DNA of 64,000 nt from Arthrobacter sp. StoSoilA2 (GCF_019977195.1 NZ_AP024643.1:2480001-2544000), one strand, 5' to 3'. Positions 8,533-17,143 are shown, numbered from the stretch's first letter. A program made the numbers and translations. Notes: a model not told the origin generated them from the sequence alone.

Positions 8533-9465
8533 TCAGAGGTCGTCTTCGGGCCGGGCAGTGAGAATTCGATTGGCGCTCAACTGGAGGATGCCGAGCGATT
8601 CCTGGATCAGGGGCGAGGTGATGCTGCCGCGGCGCACGGCAGCGACAATGCGGCGCGACGGCTTACCCCTGCCCGTGATCCGGAGGCGAACTACGTTTTC
8701 TGCACTACGCAGCGGCGCCAGTCTAGGCAACAGACCCACGCCCAGCCCTGCGCCCACGAAGGCGATTTGGGTTTCCCACTCGACGGCCTCGTGGGCAATT
8801 CGTGGTGTTACCCCGGCCGCGGTGAACGCCGCAGTGAAGAGGGAATGGTAGGTGGAGCCGGCGGCCTCCGTGATCCATGGTTCCGACGCCAGCTCCTGGA
8901 GTGTCACTGTCTCCCGCGATGCCAACGGATGGTCAGAGGGAATGATCACGTCCAGGGGGTCATCGAGCAGGACGGTCTGTTCGAAACGCGGATCGTCCTC
9001 GGCGTAAGTGTCGGACTGCATGGCGACGATGACTGCAAGGTCGATTCGCTCGGCAACCAACAAGTCGAAGCAGCGGGCCGGGTTGGCCTCGAGCACTTGC
9101 ACTTCCAGTTGGGGGCGCGTTGAGCGAAGAGTCGCGGCGAGTGGCGCAAGCAACTGGGCGGCCGCCGTCGAGAATCCGCCGAGGCCAAAATGTGACTGGA
9201 CCTGGTCCCCGGCCTTCATGGCTGCGGCGCGCAGGCTCTCCCAGTCGGCAATGAGCGTGTCCGAACCCGCCACGAGAAAGCGGCCCGTGGCGGTCAGCCG
9301 CACCCCCCGGCCGTCCTTCGTCAGCAGCTGCATTCCAAGTACGCGTTGGAGCTCCCGCAACTGCGCCGACACGGCGGAGGGAGAATAACCTGTGAGCTCC
9401 GCGGTGGCGCCAATGGTGCCGCAGCGGGCAAACACCCGAAGTGTGATGAGTCTCGCATCGATCAT
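8533..9465 (-). CDS. LysR family transcriptional regulator (divergent from Rieske oxygenase)
   Basis: A 310-residue LysR regulator starting M-I-D-A-R-L-I-T-L-R-V-F-A. The N-terminal winged helix-turn-helix reads T-I-G-A-T-A-E-L-T-G-Y-S-P-S-A-V-S-A-Q-L-R-E-L-Q-R-V-L-G; the rest is a periplasmic-binding-protein-like effector domain with P-L-D-V-I-I-P-S-D-H-P-L-A. The frame extends upstream to 9573, but that part overlaps the divergent promoter. It lies between the betaine importer operon and the Rieske monooxygenase operon and probably controls the latter in response to its substrate. In Pseudomonas the corresponding genes are controlled by an AraC-type protein, so regulation here would differ. 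Confidence 0.9.
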   Translation of the reverse strand: MIDARLITLRVFARCGTIGATAELTGYSPSAVSAQLRELQRVLGMQLLTKDGRGVRLTATGRFLVAGSDTLIADWESLRAAAMKAGDQVQSHFGLGGFSTAAAQLLAPLAATLRSTRPQLEVQVLEANPARCFDLLVAERIDLAVIVAMQSDTYAEDDPRFEQTVLLDDPLDVIIPSDHPLASRETVTLQELASEPWITEAAGSTYHSLFTAAFTAAGVTPRIAHEAVEWETQIAFVGAGLGVGLLPRLAPLRSAENVVRLRITGRGKPSRRIVAAVRRGSITSPLIQESLGILQLSANRILTARPEDDL

Positions 9466-9497
9466 GCACCTATTGTGCACGGTTATCTTCCAAATGT

Positions 9498-9517
9498 TGC
9501 GCTTTTGTTGCAGCGCA
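9498..9517. promoter_or_regulatory. Candidate LysR operator
   Basis: TGCGCT-N8-AGCGCA is a perfect dyad in the divergent gap between the LysR gene and the Rieske oxygenase gene. LysR proteins typically bind interrupted dyads near -65 of the target promoter. Function is inferred from position. Confidence 0.5.
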
Positions 9518-9628
9518 TTCGTCCCTAATCTCATGACTACAAGGATTTTGAATACAACATCGGTTGCACCCAAGCACCCTTGGTCGCCATGAATCGCACG
9601 CTAACCCAGGCCTCCCGGGAGGAAACAC

Positions 9629-10930
9629 ATGTCTGCTCCAGTCTTGCCCCTCAATTCACGCGGAAAACTCGCTTCATCATTGCCTGCAGAGCAGCTGGCA
9701 GAGATCAGCCAGTTGTTCGAGTTCCGGCGCACGGGATATTCCCTCGATGCCCCCTTCTACACAGACCCCACGATTTTCAAGATCGACATGGAGGCCATTT
9801 TTGGCCAGCACTGGATCTTTGCCGGCAGCGTCGCAGAACTCCCGGAGCCGGGTGACTACATCACTGTGGATTATGGCCCCTACTCGCTGATTGTGCTGCG
9901 GAACGACGACGGCGGCGTGAACGTCCTGCACAACGTGTGCCGCCACCGTGGCGCCCGCGTCCTGACCGAAGCTGCCGGGTCCACTGGCAACCTCGTTTGT
10001 GGCTACCACTCCTGGACCTATTCCGCGGAAGGTAACCTGATCCACGCCTCCGCTCCCGGCGAAGCGAAGTTCGACAAGAACTGCTTCGCGCTCAAGCGTG
10101 CGCACAGCCGCGAAGTTGCCGGCCTCATCTTCGTCTGCATCGCTGATGAACCGCCGACGGACTTTGACGAGACCTCCAAGATCTTCGAGCCCTACCTCGC
10201 GCCCCACGATCTGTCCAAGACGAAGATTGCCTACCAGCAGAACATCATCGAAGAGGGCAACTGGAAGCTCGTCATGGAGAACAACCGTGAGTGCTACCAC
10301 TGCGACGGGCATCCGGAACTCGCCTGCTCGCTCTTCCCCACGTGGGGCCTGACCGAGGGGCTGATCCCGGCCCATCTCGAGGAAGTTTGGGACCGCAACA
10401 AGGAAGCACAGTCCTCGCTCGAAGAGCGTTGCCGCCGTTACGGCCTGCCCTACGAGGTAGTTGAGGAACTGGACACCCGTATCGCCGGAATCCGCATCTC
10501 GCGCGAATCCCTGGACGGTGAGGGCGAATCGTTCTCCGCCGATGGCCGCCGGCTGTCCAAGAAGCTGCTCGGTGACCTGCCCGACTTCCGCCTTGGCCGC
10601 TGCTCGATGCACCTGCAGCCCAACAGCTGGTTCCACTTCCTGGGCGACCACGTGATCACCTTCGGTGTCTTCCCGATCAATGAGCACCAGTCCTTGGTCC
10701 GCACCACCTGGCTGGTAGCCGACGATGCCGTGGAAGGCGTTGACTACGACCTCGAGAAGCTGACCTACACCTGGAAGCAGACCAACCTGCAGGACAAGGC
10801 CTTCGTGGAGCTGTGCCAGCAGGGCGCCGGCAGCCCCGCCTACGAGCCCGGCCCGTACATGAAGAGCGAATACCAGGTTGAGGCGTTCATCAACTGGTAC
10901 GTACAGCGCGTGCAGGAGCACTTGGCATGA
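9629..10930 (+). CDS. gbcA: Rieske-type monooxygenase, glycine betaine demethylase oxygenase subunit-like
   Basis: A 433-residue aromatic-ring-hydroxylating-type alpha subunit. The Rieske [2Fe-2S] ligands are C104-R-H106 and C124-x2-H127; the mononuclear iron site lies in N-R-E-C-Y-H-C-D-G-H (H224 and H228). GbcA oxidises a methyl group of glycine betaine, releasing formaldehyde and dimethylglycine; related enzymes act on stachydrine or carnitine. The call as betaine monooxygenase rests on overall type, the partner reductase that overlaps it by ATGA, and the quaternary-amine importer next door. ATG has GGGAGG seven to eight bases upstream. If the ligand is another betaine, the gene name would be wrong but the reaction class would hold. 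Confidence 0.8.
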   Translation: MSAPVLPLNSRGKLASSLPAEQLAEISQLFEFRRTGYSLDAPFYTDPTIFKIDMEAIFGQHWIFAGSVAELPEPGDYITVDYGPYSLIVLRNDDGGVNVLHNVCRHRGARVLTEAAGSTGNLVCGYHSWTYSAEGNLIHASAPGEAKFDKNCFALKRAHSREVAGLIFVCIADEPPTDFDETSKIFEPYLAPHDLSKTKIAYQQNIIEEGNWKLVMENNRECYHCDGHPELACSLFPTWGLTEGLIPAHLEEVWDRNKEAQSSLEERCRRYGLPYEVVEELDTRIAGIRISRESLDGEGESFSADGRRLSKKLLGDLPDFRLGRCSMHLQPNSWFHFLGDHVITFGVFPINEHQSLVRTTWLVADDAVEGVDYDLEKLTYTWKQTNLQDKAFVELCQQGAGSPAYEPGPYMKSEYQVEAFINWYVQRVQEHLA

Positions 10931-12342
10931 TTGAACTCCTCACAGAGACGGCAATCCAGGAGCCACAGCGGATCCGTGGACTTGAAATGCCGTGGAACAG
11001 GGTGATGGGCAGCACCGAGGCACCCGCCCGTGCTGCCCGTGCCCTGGGCCCCTGGCACCCGCAGGAGTTCATGGCTGAATGCGTGGAAACCGTTCCGGAA
11101 GCGGGCGGCCTCATGACGTTCGTGTTCCGGCGCTGCGACGGCGCCCCTCTTGCGTTCCGTGCAGGGCAGTACGTCAACGTGGCCTTTCCCGTGAACGGCG
11201 AGGACAAGGAACCGGTGGACCGCAGCTACTCGCTGTCCAGTTCGCCCACCGAGCCGTGGACTTTCAGCATCAGCGTCAAGCGCGATGGTGGCGGCCTGGT
11301 TTCGCCGTGGGTGCACGAAAACGTCAAGCCAGGTACCGTCCTGGAGATGCTCGGGCCAGTCGGCGCGTTCCACCTGCCCGACGCGGACCGGCGTGCTCGT
11401 TACCTCTTGCTCGCTGCTGGAGCCGGCATTACGCCCATCATGTCCATGGTGCGGACCATCCACTCCTTGCCGGGGCATGCTGACGTTGTTGTCCTGTACC
11501 ACGGAGCGGAAGCCGGGGGTTTTGCCTTCCACCAGGAATTGGCGTACATAGCGTCCGTGGACTCGCGCGTAAAGGTCTTCTATTCCCTGGGTGACCGCAG
11601 CAAACCCGAGGGGTGGGAAGGACTCAGCGGGAGGCTGACGGCGGCCATGCTCGACGAGGTGGCCCCCGATGCCAACGGCCGCCAGGTGTATGCCTGCGGT
11701 CCCGAGGGCTACCTGAACACTGCCACCGAGCTCCTCAAGAAGGTGGGCGTCGACGACACCTCCATCTACATGGAGTTCTTCACCGGCGACCGCCAGACGC
11801 TCCTTGAATACCAGGCGGAGCTGGCGCATGCAGCGGACATTGCCGAGGAAATCGCGGAGGAAATCGCCGATTCCGCCGAGGACTACTTTGAAAGCCAGCC
11901 CACAGCGTTCGGGCTCTACGAGCCAGGCTACGACGCCGAGGGAACCCTGAAGGCCGGGGGACTGCCGCTGGAAACCGTCGATGCTGATGCGGCTGGTCCG
12001 GAAGCCCTCGACGGCGGTTCGGACACCGAGCCGGAGACCGCGTCCCCGGATGCCTCAAGTTTCGACACCGTCGGAACGGGAAGCCTCACGCTGTCCTTCA
12101 TGCGCACGGGAATCAATGTACGCATCGATCCCACCGAGCACATTCTGGGGGCGGCCCAGCGTGCGGGCGTCAGGATCGGCGCAAACTGCAAGGAAGGCAT
12201 GTGTGGCTCCTGCAAGGTCGTCAAGCTTTCCGGGGAGGTGGAGATGAACCACCAGGGCGGGATCCGGGCCAGGGAAATCGATGCAGGCAAGTTCCTGCCC
12301 TGCTGCTCCACAGCCCGGACCGATATGGTGATTGATGCCTAG
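10927..12342 (+). CDS. gbcB: Ferredoxin-NADPH-type reductase subunit of the Rieske monooxygenase
   Basis: A 471-residue electron-transfer subunit passing electrons from NAD(P)H through FAD and a plant-type [2Fe-2S] cluster to the Rieske oxygenase. The FAD motif R-S-Y-S-L-S-S-S is near residue 100, the nucleotide site A-A-G-A-G-I-T-P-I near 162 and C-G-P-E-G-Y near 257. The C-terminal ferredoxin has C421-x4-C426-x2-C429-x29-C459. GbcB proteins are usually near 365 residues; the surplus is an acidic, low-complexity linker (about residues 300-385, many E, D, A, S) between reductase and ferredoxin domains. Starts in a four-base overlap with the oxygenase gene. Confidence 0.85.
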   Translation: MIELLTETAIQEPQRIRGLEMPWNRVMGSTEAPARAARALGPWHPQEFMAECVETVPEAGGLMTFVFRRCDGAPLAFRAGQYVNVAFPVNGEDKEPVDRSYSLSSSPTEPWTFSISVKRDGGGLVSPWVHENVKPGTVLEMLGPVGAFHLPDADRRARYLLLAAGAGITPIMSMVRTIHSLPGHADVVVLYHGAEAGGFAFHQELAYIASVDSRVKVFYSLGDRSKPEGWEGLSGRLTAAMLDEVAPDANGRQVYACGPEGYLNTATELLKKVGVDDTSIYMEFFTGDRQTLLEYQAELAHAADIAEEIAEEIADSAEDYFESQPTAFGLYEPGYDAEGTLKAGGLPLETVDADAAGPEALDGGSDTEPETASPDASSFDTVGTGSLTLSFMRTGINVRIDPTEHILGAAQRAGVRIGANCKEGMCGSCKVVKLSGEVEMNHQGGIRAREIDAGKFLPCCSTARTDMVIDA

Positions 12343-12519
12343 CTTCCAGCTGCGGAGATAGCGGGACAGGTAGCGTGGCCACGGTTACGGACGAAAGACG
12401 AGTACAAACTACTCGTGCACCAAGACTGCCCGTTGGTCTTTACTGGATGCAGCGGAGCCCAAATAACTGCCAATAACCCCCCAACGTTTGGCGGTTGGTG
12501 CCCAAGGGTTCCGTCGGCC

Positions 12520-12557
12520 AGGGCCGGACAACTGCAGCAATGCAGATGTCCGGCCCT
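12520..12557. terminator. Bidirectional hairpin terminator
   Basis: An 11-bp perfect stem (AGGGCCGGACA and complement) that continues after one mismatch as a 5-bp inner stem with a GCAA tetraloop. It lies between the convergent reductase and aldehyde dehydrogenase genes; T-runs are weak on both sides. Confidence 0.75.
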
Positions 12558-12572
12558 TAGCCTTGCCACGGG

Positions 12573-14060
12573 CTAGGATGTGGCGCGTCGCGCTACGTTG
12601 TAGAAGCGGATGTTCTCGTATTCTTCGAGGCCCTCGGCGCTTCCTTCGCGTCCGAGACCTGACTGCTTGACGCCTCCGAAGGGGGCGGCTGCGTTGGATG
12701 GGACGCCTTGGTTGATGCCGACGATTCCTGTCTGGAGATTGTCGGCGACATTAAGGGCGCGGTCCAGGTTCTCGGTGAAGACGTAGCCGGCGAGGCCGAA
12801 TTCCGTGGCGTTGGCGCGGGCAATCACTTCGGCTTCGGAGCTGAAGCGCTGTATCGCCGCGATGGGGCCAAAAATCTCGGACTGGGCGACGTCGGAATCC
12901 TCGGTGACGCGGTCCAGGACGGTCGGGGCGAAGAAATTGCCTGCGGAGTCGTAACCGTGGCCGCCGGTGAGCAGTGTGGCTCCCAGAGCCACGGCGTTCT
13001 CGGTGTAGGCCTGCATTTGGGCGACTGCACGGTCGTCGATCAGCGCGCCGAGTCCGGTCTGCTGTCCGAGCCCGCTTCCCACAGCGACCTGGGCGAAGCG
13101 TTCGGTGAGCGCTGCAACAAAGTCATCGGCTATTCCGTCCTGGACGTAGATCCGGTTGGCTCCAATGCAGGACTGGCCGCCATTGCGGAGTTTCGCGGCA
13201 AACGTTCCGTCCACTGCCCGCTGCAGATCGGCGTCGTTGAAGACGATGAGCGGTGCGTTGCCGCCAAGCTCCATTGAGCTTCGGAGGACATTCTGGGAGG
13301 CAAGCTGCAACAGCTGGCGTCCCACCGGCGTCGATCCAGTGAAAGAAACTTTCCTGACTCTGGGATCGAGCAGGACGGCTTCGCTGAACGCACCTGATTT
13401 TGAGGTCGTGATGACCTGGATAAGTTCTTCCGGTACCCCTGCCTCGACCGCGAGTTGAACGGCAAAGTACGTCGTGAGGGGGGTGAGGGTCGCAGGCTTG
13501 ATGACTACGGGGCATCCCGCAGCCAGGGCGGGTGCGATTTTTCGGGTGGCCATCGCCAAGGGGAAATTCCATGGCGTGATCAGGACCGCCAGGCCGACGG
13601 GGGAGCGGCGTGTCAGGAGGCTCGCACCACCATCCGGTGTCTCGCGGAAGTTTCCTGCGGGGCGGACTGCTTCCTCGGCGTACCAGCGGACGAAATCGGT
13701 TCCGTACTTGACCTCGCCGCGGGCTTCGGCGAGGGGCTTGCCCATTTCGCGGGAGATCAGGTGGGCGAGGTCTTCGGTGTGTTCAACGAGTTTGTTGTAC
13801 CAGGCGTGGAGTACGTCGGCGCGCTGGCGGAGGCTGGACCTGGCCCAGGGCGTTCCAGCCTTGTCGGCTGTCGCAACAGCTTCCAGCGCGGCCTCAACAT
13901 CGGCGTCGGGGACATGGGCTATGGTTTCGCCTGTCGCGGGGTCCTGGACTTCGATGCCCGAGCTGGGAAGGCTGATGGATCGGATGACGGCATCGGCGTG
14001 TTTGACGCTGGCGGAGTCGGCCGCAATCAGGGGTGCAGCGACGTCGGATATGAGGCTCAT
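12573..14060 (-). CDS. NAD(P)-dependent aldehyde dehydrogenase, succinate-semialdehyde type
   Basis: A 495-residue aldehyde dehydrogenase of the GabD/SSADH group. The catalytic glutamate is in M-E-L-G-G-N-A-P and the nucleophilic cysteine in G-G-Q-S-C-I-G-A-N-R; cofactor motifs include I-T-P-W-N-F-P-L-A-M and F-T-G-S-T-P-V-G-R. S-C-I-G-A-N-R-I-Y-V favours succinate-semialdehyde dehydrogenases over betaine aldehyde dehydrogenases. It converges with the gbcAB-like genes and follows a LysR gene on the same strand, which may regulate it. A role in oxidising another short aldehyde cannot be excluded. Confidence 0.9.
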   Translation of the reverse strand: MSLISDVAAPLIAADSASVKHADAVIRSISLPSSGIEVQDPATGETIAHVPDADVEAALEAVATADKAGTPWARSSLRQRADVLHAWYNKLVEHTEDLAHLISREMGKPLAEARGEVKYGTDFVRWYAEEAVRPAGNFRETPDGGASLLTRRSPVGLAVLITPWNFPLAMATRKIAPALAAGCPVVIKPATLTPLTTYFAVQLAVEAGVPEELIQVITTSKSGAFSEAVLLDPRVRKVSFTGSTPVGRQLLQLASQNVLRSSMELGGNAPLIVFNDADLQRAVDGTFAAKLRNGGQSCIGANRIYVQDGIADDFVAALTERFAQVAVGSGLGQQTGLGALIDDRAVAQMQAYTENAVALGATLLTGGHGYDSAGNFFAPTVLDRVTEDSDVAQSEIFGPIAAIQRFSSEAEVIARANATEFGLAGYVFTENLDRALNVADNLQTGIVGINQGVPSNAAAPFGGVKQSGLGREGSAEGLEEYENIRFYNVARRATS

Positions 14061-14244
14061 CGATTCTCTCTTTCAGTACTGGCCTGGTCGATGGCGGTAC
14101 GAAGACGCGTACATCTCCAACGGATGATCTGCGTTTCGCCGCGATCGATAACCAACGCATGATGGTTTTGTGCCTAAAGCCAATGTAATTACGTGCGAAA
14201 GTAAATAAAAGCGAACCTTTTTGACGTACTTATGTAAGTTTTTC

Positions 14245-15141
14245 TTACATGTTGTGTTTGGCGTGCAGCACTTGGGTTATTGCTTCCCGCACGGCAGTCA
14301 GGGAAGCGCTGCGCTCAGAGCCGGACCGAACCAGGAACTGGATGCTGCGCTGTTGATCCGCTGGCAGCCAGGAGCTGGGCGTCATCACACTGCCGGCTTC
14401 ACGCAGCACCATGTCAGGCAGGAAGGCCGCGGCGAGGCCCTGTTCAACCATGCGGAGGTGGAAAAGAAGGTCCGAAGAAACATAGGAGATGACCGGATCG
14501 ATGCCTAGTTCGCGGCAGACGCGCACGGCCCATTGTGATGAGGCGGTGTGCAGTGGCTCTGCTACCCAGCGCAGTTGCTTTAGATCGTCAAAGTCAGCAA
14601 ACTCCAGGCCATGCGGCAGATAGCCGCGGATTGGGTCCTGGCCGATCAGGGTGGTGTGCACTCCTCCGGGCGGAGCCACTGCAGTCCCGGGAAACGCATC
14701 GCTGACCACGGCATCGACCTGCCGGGAGATCAGCTGAACGACTGCCTGCTCGGGATCCTCGCGTCGCAACCTGACGTCCAGTCCGGGATAGTTTCGGGCC
14801 AGTTCGGCCAGCGCAAAAGGCATTACGCTTCGGCTGATAGTGCTGAATGCCGCTATGGTCACAATCCCCTGGGGCCGTTCATGGGAGGTCGCAAGATCAG
14901 CTTCGGCGCGCTCCATCGCGGTCAGTATTGCCTCGGTATTGCGTACGAGTTCCTCGCCTGCAGGGGTGAGCCGGACATTGCGCCCCACCCGTTCGAGAAG
15001 AACGACACCTGTTTCCTTTTCCAACAAACCGAGCTGCTGTGAGATCGCGGAGTGGCTGTACGAAAGTTCGCGGGCGGCGGCACTCATGCTGCCGTGCAGC
15101 TTGACTTCCCTGAGGAGGGTGAGGCGATGGAGGTCGAGCAT
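14245..15141 (-). CDS. LysR family transcriptional regulator
   Basis: A 298-residue LysR protein. The DNA-binding domain reads G-S-M-S-A-A-A-R-E-L-S-Y-S-H-S-A-I-S-Q-Q-L-G-L-L-E-K-E-T-G; the effector domain follows from about residue 90 with P-F-A-L-A-E-L-A-R-N-Y-P-G-L-D-V. The pattern (short N-terminus M-L-D-L-H-R-L-T-L-L-R-E-V) is common in Arthrobacter regulators of amine or amino-acid catabolism. It stands upstream of the aldehyde dehydrogenase gene on the same strand, 184 bases apart, and directly downstream of a tRNA-Lys gene. Target is inferred only. Confidence 0.9.
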   Translation of the reverse strand: MLDLHRLTLLREVKLHGSMSAAARELSYSHSAISQQLGLLEKETGVVLLERVGRNVRLTPAGEELVRNTEAILTAMERAEADLATSHERPQGIVTIAAFSTISRSVMPFALAELARNYPGLDVRLRREDPEQAVVQLISRQVDAVVSDAFPGTAVAPPGGVHTTLIGQDPIRGYLPHGLEFADFDDLKQLRWVAEPLHTASSQWAVRVCRELGIDPVISYVSSDLLFHLRMVEQGLAAAFLPDMVLREAGSVMTPSSWLPADQQRSIQFLVRSGSERSASLTAVREAITQVLHAKHNM

Positions 15142-15185
15142 GCTGGTAGCTTACGCGTGCGCAGGCGGGGTAGTTTCCACTTCGG

Positions 15186-15258
15186 TGCATCCGGTGGGGT
15201 TCGAACCCACGACCCGAGGATTAAAAGTCCCCTGCTCTGACCACTGAGCTACGGATGC
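15186..15258 (-). tRNA. tRNA-Lys (anticodon UUU)
   Basis: A 73-base cloverleaf on the minus strand. The acceptor stem GCATCCG/CGGATGC pairs fully, with A as discriminator; D arm GCTC/GAGC; anticodon stem GGGGA/TCCTC around loop CTTTTAA, giving UUU; T arm GTGGG-TTCGAAC-CCCAC. The CCA end is not encoded. Confidence 0.97.
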
Positions 15259-15373
15259 CGGAATCGCGCCGGAGCCATGCGCGCAGGACTCCGGCTCGGC
15301 CAGGGTCACATGGCGTGATTCATTGTGGGCGCAATCTTTAACCGTGCCTCACCACGAGGTATTCCCGGCCGGG

Positions 15374-16048
15374 TCAGCCGCTGGTTCCGGTGGCATCATG
15401 GGCTGCGCCAACAGGTTTGGACTCCGGTGATCCCCGTTGGCGAAGGTAAATGGAAAGGACCACCATGGATCCGACCGCAAGGAACTCCGACTGCCAGTTC
15501 TGCAGGGTGCGGTTCCAAAAGTCAGGTGATACCAGGTACTCAGCCCAGGACAGGGGCTCTTGGAAGTTGCGAAGTTGCTCTTCGTTGAAGGCAACGTGGC
15601 CTGTGATGGATTGGACCAGCCACGAGAGGATAAAAATCAGACCCATTGTTGCGGCGAGCGAGTTCGAGAATACGGTCAGGCGCCAACCTTTTGCCTTGGC
15701 CCATGCGGGGGACTTGGCGTTGGCATGCTCACCGACGAGTTGTTCTTCGTCGGATTCCAGGCCGGGCTTGTCCAGCTCTTTTGATTCCGGGGACCCCTTC
15801 TGAAGCAGCCAAATGGTGGCTGTGATGTAGAGGAGAAACTGCAGGTACTCGGATTGCCAGTTTTCCGACACGTCAACCGCGAAGCTGGAAGAAGTGATGT
15901 ATTGGAGGAAGGTGATTTCATCAAGGCCGGCAGTGAGTTGGTCTTCGTTGAAGACTGCCTGTCCAGTAATGGCCTGACCCGCCAACGCAAGGATGAAGAT
16001 CAGACCGAAAAATAGGCTTAATCCGTTGTTCCTCAAGGCTTTTTTCAC
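15374..16048 (-). CDS. DUF6766-like membrane protein with internal duplication
   Basis: A 224-residue integral membrane protein built of two similar halves: residues 1-105 begin N-N-G-L-S-L-F-F-G-L-I-F-I-L-A and include Q-A-I-T-G-Q-A-V-F-N-E-D-Q, and residues 115-224 repeat this as T-M-G-L-I-F-I-L-S and Q-S-I-T-G-H-V-A-F-N-E-E-Q. Each half has two membrane helices and an N-W-Q-S-E-[YF]-L motif before the second one, then L-x-Q-[KR]-G-S-P-E-S-K. The family is of unknown function. It closes a three-gene minus-strand set with a tiny membrane protein and a lipoprotein, pointing to an envelope role. Confidence 0.85.
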   Translation of the reverse strand: MKKALRNNGLSLFFGLIFILALAGQAITGQAVFNEDQLTAGLDEITFLQYITSSSFAVDVSENWQSEYLQFLLYITATIWLLQKGSPESKELDKPGLESDEEQLVGEHANAKSPAWAKAKGWRLTVFSNSLAATMGLIFILSWLVQSITGHVAFNEEQLRNFQEPLSWAEYLVSPDFWNRTLQNWQSEFLAVGSMVVLSIYLRQRGSPESKPVGAAHDATGTSG

Positions 16049-16056
16049 GTCGCGTC

Positions 16057-16140
16057 CTATCCGTGAACCAGTCCCACGGAGGCCAGGTAGGCAAGACCAC
16101 CGAAAATGAGAATGAGATAGAGGCTAAAGGCGACACGCAT
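16057..16140 (-). CDS. 27-residue single-pass membrane protein
   Basis: A very short gene too small for ordinary gene finders. The ATG at 16140 has AGGAGG at ideal distance (nine bases). The product is one hydrophobic helix: M-R-V-A-F-S-L-Y-L-I-L-I-F-G-G-L-A-Y and a G-L-V-H-G tail. It begins two bases after the lipoprotein stop and ends eight bases before the DUF6766 start, so the three look like one operon. Function unknown; such microproteins often modulate a larger membrane partner, here plausibly the DUF6766 protein. Confidence 0.75.
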   Translation of the reverse strand: MRVAFSLYLILIFGGLAYLASVGLVHG

Positions 16141-16142
16141 TG

Positions 16143-16538
16143 CTATCTTCCTCCTACTTCACAGGAATAGGGGGTTTCCTCCCTTTGAGTGCATCCGGCA
16201 GCTGTCACACGCCAACTTGAGCCGGAAACAGCGACGAAAACGTTACCCCTCTCGAACTGCACCAATGCTTCCCGGCCATAGGCTTCGGTTTTGACCACTT
16301 CTCCGGAGGCTCGAAGATGTAGCGACGCCAAGTGGGTCTGGCAGTCGTCACCGTCCTGCTCTTCAGATTTGTCCCGGACCGTGGGCTGCAGCAAATCACA
16401 GGCAGCAGCCCAGTCCGAGGCATCTACGGCACGATGGAAATCCTCAGCGACCTTGGTTGCGCCGGCAGTATCTACGGCGCAACCTGTCGCAGCAAAGAGG
16501 AGAAGGCTGGCGGCAGTGGCGGGGATTATTCTGCGCAT
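16143..16538 (-). CDS. Small secreted lipoprotein, unknown function
   Basis: A 131-residue protein with a clear lipoprotein signal: M-R-R-I-I-P-A-T-A-A-S-L-L-L-F-A-A-T-G-C, the cysteine at about residue 20 being the lipid anchor. I start at 16538 because the longer frame (to 16622) adds a charged stretch that would spoil the signal peptide. The mature part has four more cysteines (A-A-C-D-L-L-Q-P, D-D-C-Q-T-H, A-G-C-T-Q, Y-S-C-E-V) that may form two disulfides; the layout resembles small actinobacterial DUF4878/NTF2-like lipoproteins, but I cannot name a family. First gene of the three-gene envelope set. Confidence 0.8.
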   Translation of the reverse strand: MRRIIPATAASLLLFAATGCAVDTAGATKVAEDFHRAVDASDWAAACDLLQPTVRDKSEEQDGDDCQTHLASLHLRASGEVVKTEAYGREALVQFERGNVFVAVSGSSWRVTAAGCTQREETPYSCEVGGR

Positions 16539-16756
16539 GGGCCCCAGCTTAAGAGACTGGACCAGGCAACCGAACCTTCGACATGCACCCATGCGTCCCT
16601 CCCCGCCACCGACACTAAGCAACCTGAGGATCTGCTATGGCTTTAGTGTAAACCCAGGAACTGCTTAGCCAGGTGAACTGCACGTCGCCGCCTTATCCAG
16701 CGACTTTGGGCAGTTCCGCGGTGGTCCTCAATGCCTACCTTCATCAGGGCCTGTGC

Positions 16757-17143
16757 TCACCCTACGGGCGACCCAACTCTGGTGATGCCCGCTATGCGAC
16801 GCGGGAACTGATCCAATTGCTCGCCGGCCTCCTCATACCACTGCGTCAGGACGGCTGGTGGCTCGCCCAGTGTGACGGCATTGGTGAAGGACTCGATCCA
16901 TGAACCGGACTGTGCCAGATGATCGCTGATCACGGACATGTGATTGGCCATGGACTCTGCTTCGGCATGGACCTGAAGGCAGGTGATTTTCCGGCCTGAT
17001 TCGTCGCCGAAGAATTGGAAAATAAGCATCCTGGGCTCGCGGCTCTCCACAAGCCGCGACACCTCGCGGCATGCTTCGAGGGCTTCCTCCAGATGACCGG
17101 CCCGCACCTTATATGTGCTGAAGTAGATGAACGGCTCTGACAT
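16757..17143 (-). CDS. Antibiotic-biosynthesis-monooxygenase-like dimeric barrel protein
   Basis: A 128-residue protein beginning M-S-E-P-F-I-Y-F-S-T-Y-K-V-R-A-G-H-L-E-E-A-L-E. The alternation F-I-Y-F-S-T-Y-K-V / R-M-L-I-F-Q-F-F-G / K-I-T-C-L-Q-V-H matches the ferredoxin-like dimeric alpha/beta barrel used by ABM/Dabb proteins, in which H in V-H-A-E-A-E-S-M-A-N-H-M is often conserved. The start has AGGAGG seven bases upstream. It is divergent from the LuxR/TPR regulator gene, so that regulator may control it. Enzymatic activity is not demonstrated by the sequence. Confidence 0.72.
   Translation of the reverse strand: MSEPFIYFSTYKVRAGHLEEALEACREVSRLVESREPRMLIFQFFGDESGRKITCLQVHAEAESMANHMSVISDHLAQSGSWIESFTNAVTLGEPPAVLTQWYEEAGEQLDQFPRRIAGITRVGSPVG

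Noticed and set aside
9677..10921. 414-codon minus-strand frame opposite the Rieske oxygenase gene
   Set aside because: The plus strand holds intact Rieske and iron motifs; the antisense frame has no recognisable domain.
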